NCBI RefSeq assembly: GCF_037975245.1
Contig: NC_092583.1
Span: forward strand, 7,393,264 to 7,457,263
Length of the DNA stretch: 64,000 nt
Origin: Apostichopus japonicus
Lineage: Eukaryota > Echinodermata > Holothuroidea > Aspidochirotida > Stichopodidae
Direction of reading: 5' to 3'
A program made the position numbers and the translations under genes. A model generated the notes under the pieces. That model did not search any database. It was not told where the DNA came from and saw only the letters and a list, made by a program, of their open reading frames with translations. Shown here piece by piece: positions 25,301 to 36,900 of the stretch (its first letter is position 1; each line of letters starts with the position of its first letter).

Positions 25301-27922
25301 ATGACCTTTGACCTCCACCACAAGCAGTAATGTTCTTGTATTCATTATAAGGAAGCCACAAAATAGAGCTAACAAAGTTTCCTTTTTGAAGACATTTTTT
25401 ACCCCTGGTGACCTTAAATGAACTCTTGACATACACCAAACTGTGAAGAACCAGAATGAAAACATTTCATGGTTCCTTGCTGCTGTTCATTAGTTCCATT
25501 CATAGGGAAATTTCTAACATAGCCCTAATACAACAACAGCAATTTATGCTCACAAACTTTCGTTGCCAAAGTAATGCTAAGCCCTGATATCAATTGCAAC
25601 ACACATCAGTGTGTGAAGACTATCTACCATTATCATCATACCAAGTTTGACGAAATTCCGACTAGTAATAGTAGCCAAGTAATTGCAATTTGGAGTATTT
25701 CACGTTTGACCCCATGACCTCAGTAATATTCATGACCAAAATCAACAGGGTTAATCTACTCACTATGGGCCACCCACCCACCAAGTATGGTAATGATTGG
25801 TCATTCCCTTGTTGAGTTATTGTGCATACAAACTTTTCATAACGAAATATTGCTAGGCCCCCCCCCCATAAATATGCATGATATCAATTGCAACACACAT
25901 CAGTGTGTGGAGACTATCTACCAATATCATCATACCAAGTTTGACGAAATTCCAATAAATAGTAGCCAAGTTATTGCAACTTGGGAGTTTTTCACGTTTG
26001 ACCCGTGACCTCATTAAATTTTTTTTTTAACTTTGACCTCGTATAACTTCGCACACGAAGGTCACACAGGAGTCAACCGATTAACATTTATGATCAGAAG
26101 GTACCTTTGACATCTGAAAATAGCATCGAAACTGTAAAAATCCCCAAAACACGAAAAGGTCACCAGAGGTCAAATTGAGGTCAAGGGTCACCCAGATGCG
26201 GGTCGACCACTGGATTACATTGAAGCAACTCCCAACCTTAACGGACAGTTCGTTCTCAAGTTATCACAAAAATACTAGTTTTTTATCATTAATTGACCTT
26301 TGGTGACCTCGGATCACATGACCGTTAAGTTTGAAAATATTCCCCTATACCATTTGCAACTTGTCCCAAAATATCAACCATGTCACACCTTGGAACTGGG
26401 AGTTATTGCATTAAATGTCTGAAAATTAAATTTGACCTCGTATAACTCCGCACACGAAGGTCACACGGGGGTCAATCTATTGACATTTATGATCAGAAGG
26501 TACCTTTGACATCTGAAAATAGCATCGAAACTGAAAATATCCCCAAAACATGAAAAGGTCACCAGAGGTCAAATTGAGGTCAAGGGTCACCCAGATGCGG
26601 GTCGACAATCGGATTACATTGAAGCAACTCCCAACCCTAACGGACAATTTGTTCTCAAGATATCGCAAAAATACTAGTTTTTTTTATCATTAATTGACCT
26701 TTGGTGACCTCGGATCACATGACCGTTAAGTTTCAAAATATTGCCCTATACCATTTGCAACTTGTCCCAAAATATCAACCGGGTCACACCTTGGAACTGG
26801 GAGTTATTGCACTAAATGTCTGAAAATTAACTTTGACCTCATATAACTTCACACACAATGGTCACCTGGGGTCAACCTATTGACATTTTTGATTGGTGAG
26901 ACGTGAATATAGCATCAAAACTATAAAAATTCAAAAAAAAATTCTTTGCCCATTTTCTCACCCAAAATACTAGTTTTTTAACATTAATTGACCTTTGATC
27001 ACCTCGGATCACATGACCGTTAAGTTTGAAAATATTCCTCTATACCATTTGCAACTTGTCCCAAAATATCAACCTTGTCACACCTTGGCACTGGGAGTTA
27101 TTGCACTAAATGTCTGAAAATTAACTTTGACCTTGTATAACTTTACACACAAAGGTCACACGGGTGTCAACCCATTGACATTTTTGATCGGAAGGTACCT
27201 TTGACATCCAAATCTAGCATCAAAACCAAACATTTTCTTTTTCGCCCGTTTTCTCCCAAACTAAGCACATTTTTTCTAATGTGACCTTTGACCTTTTGAC
27301 CTTGGTTTCAAATGTAGTTTGATCTGCTGATTCCAAAAATCAACACGACAAGTCTGTACAGCCATCCTAACTCCGACCGAAAACTTTGTCCCCATATAAG
27401 TTCGCACACAAAGGTCACACAGGGGTCAACCTATCGATATTTATGATCAGAAGGTACCTTTGACATCTGAAAATAGCATCGAAACTGTAAAAATCCCCAA
27501 AACACTATAGGTCACCAGAGGTCAAATTGAGGTCAAGGGTCACCCAGATGCGGGTCGACAATTGGATTACATTGAAGCAACTCCCAACCCTAACGGACAA
27601 TTCGTTTTCAAGTTATCGCAAAAATACTAGTTTTTAACACTAATTGACCTTTGGTGACCTCAGATCACATGACCGTTACGTTTCAAAATGTTCCCCTAAC
27701 CAGTTCACAACTTGTCCCAAAATATCAACCTTGTCGCACATTGGCACTGGGAGTTATTGCAGTTATAGTGTTTTGGGTTTTTGGACCATAACTGACCTTT
27801 GGTAACCTTTGTGGGCACCAAAAACAATAGGGTTCATCTACTCACTATGGGCCACCCACCCACCAAGTTTGATCATGATCAGTCAATCCCTTGTTGAGTT
27901 ATCGTGCATACAAGCTAAAGCG

Positions 27923-27960
<38 letters not shown>

Positions 27961-30900
27961 ACCCACATGCATACACGCACACACACACACACACGCCAAC
28001 CTGAATACATAGGTTCCTTTGCTTTTAGCAAGGAACCAAAAACTACATAAGGCTATCCTACAATGCATATGAACTCCTTTGATGTTCAGGTTCTGGAGAT
28101 TTTTTGAGATTTTCACATTTTGCCCTCTGCTGACCCCAAATGCCTTTTTTTACCTCCATCCAAACCTATAGGGTTATTTTACTAATTGTGGGGAAGCCAC
28201 GTGCCAAATATGACAACTGCAGAGGTTACTGATCTTGAGATATTGTGTTTACAATCTAGGGTGTCTAAGTACACAGCACACCCGTGCGCATCAACACAAC
28301 CCAACTTGACTGCATAGTCTGCCTATGATTAGTAACCACAAGAACCTCAGTTTTCCTATCTATCAACTGTCAAATGACACCAAATTTGTCTTTAGGTGAT
28401 ATAAGCAACTGACTTTAATATAGATGAATGTACTTATACTCACTTCACACTGCATGTAATCAAATCGAGCATGATTTTAGAACATTTTTTAACTCATTGA
28501 ACTATTTTCTGTAAAAGCTCAAGATTTTGTTGTCACCTTTTAATACCTTCAACAGTGGAATATTTATCATAAATTCAACACATTAATAGTTTAGTCGCAA
28601 CATGATCCTAACTTCATAAACACAAACTTCTTGTCTACTGGTGGTATACTGGCTACACATACACACTGTATAATTCACTGACTTAACTTTATAGCACATT
28701 TCACACTTTCACAGATCATGCGCCCGGTCTTGCCTGATCGGTACATCAAGCACGTGATCCGTGGGTCTGATCTACCATAAATCGGGATGTTCCGTAGCTA
28801 TCTGTGGCAACCCGTACCGGTCCGGCCTTCGGATACGTTGACAAATATTGAACTTGCTTTACAAAAATATGGGTCTAACCCACAGATGAAAAACCCGGTA
28901 GAGGACCCGTAGCAACCCGTAGACAATATGTAACCCTATGTAGTGGACCTAGTAAGCCGTGATCACATGATCTGTTGGTGCTGATATAGGTACGTATTGG
29001 TACATATGGAAACGGATCGGGCCAAGTATTGGTACATATGCACTACGGCTGATACAACTTGCTATGGGTTGTATCGTGTTGTGACGGCTTTGTAATAACC
29101 TGGCATGGATAAACAGCCCATAGAAAGCCGTAGTAGAACCCTACGTTTTCTGTTCATATACGGGATAGACCGGGGAAGATATCTGTAACAATCCTAATCA
29201 ACCCATAACAACGCCGTAGTAACCCATACTGGACCCATATCAACTCGTCCTGGATACGCATCATCGCCTTACGCTACGGATCGTTCAAAACCCACACCTG
29301 ATCTGGGAAAGTGTGAAAGGGGCTTTACCAATTCTTGTTGATTCAAGGCTTCCCTAGTCTGTTTCAAGACCTCTTGTAAGGCCATGGATTCTTTGGCATA
29401 TTCCAGTTGAGACTTCACAAGTTCATCTTTGGTAACTCTCAGACTTGATTTAGCCTCTTCCAGCTCCTGACATACAGTGAATGAGACAAAAGGGATGCAC
29501 CTCCCAGTGATTACTTGCAACATATTAAAGTTTATACTAGCATTGAAGTATGTCATGTCTGAAGGGAACATATTTACCAAGTTGACAAATTTCTTCACAT
29601 TTTTTTCCAGGCAGGCTGAACTGATAACGTTTTGATCTTTACTTGAGGGTGTATCTATTGCAATATTACTACCTGGCTCTGGGAAGTCACATGTTCAAAG
29701 TACATTAGTGCAGAGAACTGTGATCTCTTTCAAAGGGAACCGCCTGGAATGGCGGAACAACTGTTCTAGAAAAAGGAGTGTAGGCCTATCATATTGAAGG
29801 ACAGACGTTCTATTATATTAATTTGTTTGATTAATTGTATGTTTTGATGCTCAATAAGTCCCATAATATGCTTTAATCTACTACATATTGTACCATAGCA
29901 CATGCAGAATTCCTCTATTTAGCTAATTAATTTAAACTGTAACTTGTACTAAACAATTAGAATAATGTGGTTTAACTTCAGTTTAGTAGAGAACTTGCAT
30001 ATAAACAAAGGATACAACCATGCATTGCAAACACTCTGAAAGATCTGCCATTGAGATAAAGTGATTAAATACTTTTACCTACAGTGGGAAAAGAGAGAGA
30101 CCTGTAGGCTAGGTGTAGCACTTAAAGACTTAAATACAAATGGGATCTTGTACTCGTCATGTAAAAGTTTCGTGCCTAGAAGGATCTTTGTCAAATTTCC
30201 CCTTCTTGATTGTTCCACTCCTTGATCCTTTACATGTTTTGATTTACCTCACTTAACCTCAATGACCTTTGACCTCTATTAATATGTAAAGAGTTAATGT
30301 ACATCATATGAACTAAATATCATGCTTTTATCAAATCTTGAGACAAAGAGCTGTTAATATGTTCATCATTGGACCTCTACTGTTGAACATCATAAACATT
30401 CCCTAATTTCTGAAAATACATGTTGTGTTTGCAAATGGTAGGCTACAAATTCACTTTAACACCACCAGATCAAACAGAATGGTAATCTTGTTCATAGTAA
30501 ATAAATTTCTCATGAAGTCAGGTAACTAGGTCAAAAGATATCTATAATCACATGCTATGTGAAGTCTAACCTCTTTCTGCTGCTGAAGTAATTCTTCCTT
30601 CTCATCCTTCAATGTCTTCAGTTTGTTCTCAGCTGTATTCAATGTATGTCTGAAGTCTTTGTTTGTTGCCTTCAATGTATCTTTCAATTGTTGTCTTTCC
30701 TCCTCTGTTGTCTTTAGTCTCCCAGTCAGCTTTTGTCTTTCCTCCTCTGTTGCCTTCAATGCATCTTTCAATTGTTGTCTTTCCTCCTCTGTTGTCTCTA
30801 GACTCCCAGTCAGCTGTTGTCTTTCTCCCTCTGTTGCCTTCAATACATCTTTTAATTGTTGTCTTTCCTCCTCGGTTGTCTTTAGTCTCCCAGTCAGCTG

Positions 30901-33900
30901 TTGTCTTTCCTCCTCTGTTGCCGTCAATGTATCTTTCAATTGTTGTCTTTCCTCATCTATTGTCTTAAGCTTATCAGTCAGCTGTTGTCTTTCCTCCTCT
31001 GTTGCCTTCAATGCATCCTTGTATTGTTGTCTTTCCTCCTCGGTTGTCTTTAGTCTCCCAGTCAGCTGTTGTCTTTCCTCCTCTGTTGCCGTCAATGTAT
31101 CTTTCAATTGTTGTCTTTCCTCATCTATTGTCTTAAGCTTATCAGTCAGCTGTTGTCTTTCCTCCTCTGTTGCCTTCAATGCATCCTTGTATTGTTGTCT
31201 TTCCTCCTCTGTTGCCTTTAATGTATCTTTAAATTGTTGTCTTTCCTCCTCTGTTGTCTTTAGTCTCCCAGTCAGCTGTTGTCTTTCTCCCTCTGTTGCC
31301 TTCAATACATCCTTGTATTGCTGTCTTTCCTCTTCTGTTGTCTTTAATGTTCCTTTCAATTGTTGTCTTTCCTCCTCTGTTGTCTTTAGTCTTCCAGTGA
31401 GCTGCTGTTTTTCATCTTCTGATTCAATTAGTTTTTGAGAGAGTTCTTGCCTTTTGTCTTCTAATGCCTTTAGTTGATCTTTTAGTACTTTTTTGGTAAA
31501 CTTTGAATCTGAAACAACATATAAGATGCAAACATGGTTAAAGATTGTCTTCCACCCAAGAGATTTAGTTACTGTATGTAACTAAACACAGTTCAATGTA
31601 TCTTAATTATTTGTGCTATACAACTTCCAAGATAATATTGTCACAAACTTTCACCAAATTTAGTGAGCTCACATTTTGGTTCAACTTTAGCATGTTATTT
31701 GAGGTGACAAAATCTTTCACTTTCCTTGGTGTTGATTTTGGCCCAGTTTCTGAGCAATTGAACAAAGTCAAGCCCCTTCAATGATCCTCCAATATATCAA
31801 GGATATTAAATTACAAATTTCAAAATTTTACCAATCTTGTCTGAACATATCCCAAGTCAAACTTTTGAGTATATCCCATAATAAGTTACAGACTTATGAA
31901 AAGATTTGACTAAAATGCAAGACCTGCAGGAAACATGCAGTGTGGAATAATTACACTTTTGAACATCTAAATTGGGTTCTCTAACTAGGCTTGAAGTACT
32001 TTACATGTCATTGCAGCTATTGAATTTCTTGCCAACTTATTAATCACATTATTTGTATCAAATGGTATTGATGCATGGTCCTTCTCCTATCATCAATGGG
32101 TTAATTAAGTTAAGCTAATATAATGGTATATTACATCATTGCCCACACAAAGAATAGATGCGTTTGCATGTTTGTTGATTCCTAACATGTTTAACTTGTG
32201 AAGCTCTCTAATATAAACATACCTTGAGCTTGTTGGTAGATGGTCAATACTGCCATCAATTTACTCAGTCCTTTGTCAGAGCATGCTGTCATTAAATAGT
32301 TGATATCATCAGAAGAAACCTTCCCTGCCTCTCTGAGATGGTGGACAAGAGATGAAAAGGGTGCATCACTCTTAGTAATGTCCTTTGATGTCTTAGCTGG
32401 AACTCCAAAGTAGTCAAGTAGCTTCTTACAATCATCTTTCTCAATCAATAACTCCAATGATGTGAGGCTGTCAAACAAGATGTCACTCTATAGCAAAAAG
32501 ACAGCAAGAAGAAAATGAAATAAATATACTGGTGATAGCAGACTATAAAACAACATAGATGTAGAAATTTGAGGTGTTGAGACAGCAAGACATATTCTTA
32601 GAAGTGATTTCTTTTAGTATGATGAAGGTATGGATATTGTGACTGTGATTACCTGAGTTACTTCAACTACAATATTTATTTTAGAAAAAAATAATAGTAT
32701 TATAAAGCTGACAATTGGATGGATTGATTGTTAAGTTGTACAGGTACATGCTTCTATACATGAAGCTGTATCAGTCAGATTGTTGTAGATTTCCTTAATG
32801 ATGCCACCAACTTATAATTATTCTTGATTGGGCTAAACATTATTCTTTAAATTTAACCAATAAAGCTACATTGTGACCCATGTTTGCATGGGAATGTAAT
32901 CATGGACATGAAACTACTTAGGTTGTCTTCTACTCTGGGCAATGTACAGTACAGTAGGTGGTCAGTAACATTAAAACACACACAAATCACCCTCTCCCTA
33001 TCCCATTCTGACCTCTTACATCTCCTTAATTATTAACTGTGTTGTTTTCATGAGTTAACTTATTAATTACTATGTCAACCATTGAGGCAGTGTTGTAGTT
33101 TACACAGGTTTTTACTTACAGATTCATTTATTTAAGCCTACACTCTTGCAATAGACATGTACTGAATGAGTACACAACTTACTTACAAGCACTATAGGCT
33201 GGAAGATATGGTTATTTGATTGTAAGTTGTACAGCTAAACTACATGTGCTGCAGCACAAATGCCTGAACAATCAAAGTCCATGTGCACTGTCAAGAGTTC
33301 TTTTAAGATTGGTGTATACACTAAACTTTATGTGTAGCTACTGCACTATGAGCTTTACACAGCTTCATGACAAAGAATGCATGTGAAACATGTACAGTAA
33401 TTATTGAAAACTGTTCGCAGTTATCAACTATAATGCTAAACCAAGTTTCCTGGGTTACTTAATCCTGTTAGACATAATTTACTAGTACATGGTGTGGCCT
33501 GGTGACATTTATAACCAGAATGCAAAATGAATAGTGGTTTCAATGATGTAACATTCAGCTATTTTCTGCATTAATCTGACGTAATTATAGTGAGGGTGTA
33601 CAACATACTTGATATTAGTAATACAGTGAAAAGCAGTGCGATGTGACAAACAATAAATTCACAATGACACAGGCTGTCCTGAAATGATCATTGACCTCAA
33701 CAACAAGCTTCTTGTACTGTACTCCATGTGATAGATACATCAACATACTAAATATGACATCAGTCCTTGTTGAAAGATTGTGTAAGACATGGTTTGACAA
33801 TCTGAACCCCTGGTGAACTCAAACGACCATTGACCTCCACCCACAACATGGCTTCTTGTACTCAGTGTGGTACAATTACGTACCAAAACAATTGCGATCT

Positions 33901-36900
33901 GTCCAAGCTTCCCTTACGATATTATGTTAAGGAAGATGTGTTAGTGTGGAGAGACAGGTTAGAGGGGAGTGAAGTAAATGTTTGGCATTTGCTGACTTCA
34001 AATGACCTTTGACCTCCACCAAAAGCAATAATAGGCTCCTTAAACTTAATATGGTACATCTACAAACCAATGAGATATGTCCTTTCTTGCAATATCATGT
34101 TTACAATGTATAATGATTTGACCTGTTGTCCCCAAATGACCTTTGACCTACACCAAAAACATTACCCTTCCTGTACTCAATGTGGTACGTCTACACACTA
34201 AATAAGAATTGTTCCGAGCTTCCCTTCTTGAGATATCGTGTTTACAAGGTTTTCAAATTTTGACCTCTGGTGACCCCAAAAGACCTTTGACCTCCACCAA
34301 AAACAACAGGCTTGTAGTACTCAATGGGGTACGTCTTAACACTAAATATAAGGTCTGCCCATGCTTCCCTTCTTGAGATATCGGGTTTACAATGTTTTCA
34401 AATTTTTACCCCTGGTGACCCCAAATGACCTTTGACTTCCACAGAAAACAATAGACTTTGTGTACTCAATGTGGTACTTCTACACATTAAATATGAGGTT
34501 TGCCCCAACTTCTTTTCTTGAGATATCGTGTTTACAAGGTATTGACATTTTGACCCCTAGCAACCCTAAATGACCTTTGACCTCCACAGAAAACAATAGG
34601 CTTCCTGTACTCAATGTGGTACTTCTACACATTTAATATGAAGTCTGCCCAAGCTTCCTTTCTATAGCTATTGTGTTTACAAGGTTTTCACAATTTGACC
34701 CTGGTGACCCTAAATGATCTTTGACATCCACAGAAAACAATAGGCTTCTTGTGCTCAATATGGTACATCCACACACCAAATATGAAGTTGGTCCAGTTTT
34801 CCCTTCTTGAGATATTGTGTTTACAAGCTGGGAGTCACAAACGCACACATGCATATGCCATCATGAATGCATAGGTTACGATATTCATCAAAACCAAAAA
34901 GGCCTTACATGAAGACCATTGTTCTTACACTGGTTGACATGTGGTATAAATGCTCTCTTATGCAATGGATAGCAATGATCATGTTGAATCCATGTTCATA
35001 ACAATTGCATACATTAGACTGTATGCTTGGTCACTACAATTAAGTAATGTACTGCATATTTAGACAATTGAGCAGGATATTGTGTATCGTCACTTGCACA
35101 AAGTGATGTCTATAATCGTCACTGTCACAAAATTGACAGGAATACACTGCACCGTCCATTTTCCATTTTGCCTCCATTTTCCTGCTTATTCCTATATGAC
35201 CTTCATTATGAGTGTAGTACAACTAAATTGTACCTTTGGAATTTCTCAGGAATGAATCCGAAATTTGTTACTTATATATTGTTACTTATAAGGACTACAT
35301 TACACTGTGCATTAATTACTGGAAATCATTGGCCATCAGTGAAATGAACTAATTAGAATAGAACTCGACATACAGTAAGACTGCCAACTGACTCAATATG
35401 TACAATCCATATTAATGTAAAGCCTGTACTTAACTAAAACTTTCTCTCCTCAAAAGTAATGAAAAATGATTTCAATGGCTTTGTGAATTTTGCAGTCTAA
35501 ACTCTGTTGACAATGTGAAAATTAGCACCACAAGGCTAAAATCAAATTTTCCCTTCTTTATCTGCAATTTTGACTAATTTGCACCTGAATAAACCACCCT
35601 AAATCCCAAAATAGAAGCAAGCTTGTGTCATATCATTTTTATCAAGACTTTAATACAATCATCAAATCAAGGTCTCATCACTACAGCATTTGCTATACAT
35701 GTGCACTAGTGCCAAGCTAATCACCATGGCCTAAATTAAGATAAAAATATTGCCCTTACTTTTTCTTGAAAGTTACCTCATTTCATGGGAAATTGCACCT
35801 CTGGTGTTTTTAACAATATGTTACATTGATTTATGTCACATTTCTATATTTGACAATCAAAAGTATTGATAAAGGAATAAATACTTTTTTGTCTGAGCTG
35901 TATGCAATGCAACATTCATCTCGCATCACTTTTCATAGAATTGTTGGCCTAGATTTTCATTAAATAGACATCATTGCCAAACAAAATTTCACTTATTGCA
36001 CTATTGAGACTACTTTGCATTCACTTATACCAAATTTTGACAGCTTGTAAGCTCAGAAAATAGGAAAAATTCTTTCCAAGTTTAGTGTGTAGCTCTAATA
36101 TTGCAAAGTGCAACAAGCATCCAATGGCCTAAACTTTTCATAAAATTTTGCACTCATTTTTCCACCATTTTTGATCTCTCTCGTAACAAAACAGTAAAAG
36201 TTATGTTCTTAATAAAATTCCGCATTCACTGATACCAAATTTGTAAAAATTAGCAGCTTATAAGCTCAGAAAATAAGAAAACAATATTTGCCAAATTTAT
36301 TGTGTTGCTTTAATATTGCAAAGTGTAAGAAGCATCCACTGGCCTAATTTTTCCTAAAATATTGCACTCTATTTTCCACCAATTTGATCTCCCTCTGCAC
36401 AAACCAGTAATAGTTGTGTTCTTCATTATATTCCGCATTCACTAATACCATATTTGTAATAATTAGCAGCTTGTAAGCTCAGAAAGTAAGAACAAATATT
36501 TGCCAAGTTTTGTGTGTTGCTCTATTATTGCACTTTGCAATAAGCATCCAATGGCCTAAAATTTGGAGAAAAAAAAATTGCACTCACTTTTCCACCATTT
36601 TGATCTCCCAAGTAACAAACAAGTAATAGTTATGTTCTTTATAAAATTCCGCATTCACTAATACCAAATTTATAAAAATTAGCAGCTTTTAAGCTCAGAA
36701 AATAAGAAAAAATATTTGCCAAATTTTGTGTGTTGCTTTAATATTGCAAAGTGTAAGAAGCATCGAATGGCCTAATTTTTCATAAAATTTTGCACTCACT
36801 TTTCCACCATTTTGATCTCTCTCTTAACAAACAAGTAAAAGTTGTGTTCTTAATAAAATTCCGCATTCACTAGTATCAATTTTGTCTACATTTGAAGCAT

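Noticed and set aside
26031-27780. CRISPR-like array
   Set aside because: Units are 400 bp, internally deleted and lie in a eukaryotic intron; no short repeat/spacer structure.
30623-31438. 271-codon open frame on the plus strand, Ser/Val/Cys-rich
   Set aside because: It is the antisense of the 14-residue coiled-coil repeat; repetition in multiples of three keeps several frames open. The minus-strand frame has the splice sites and heptads.
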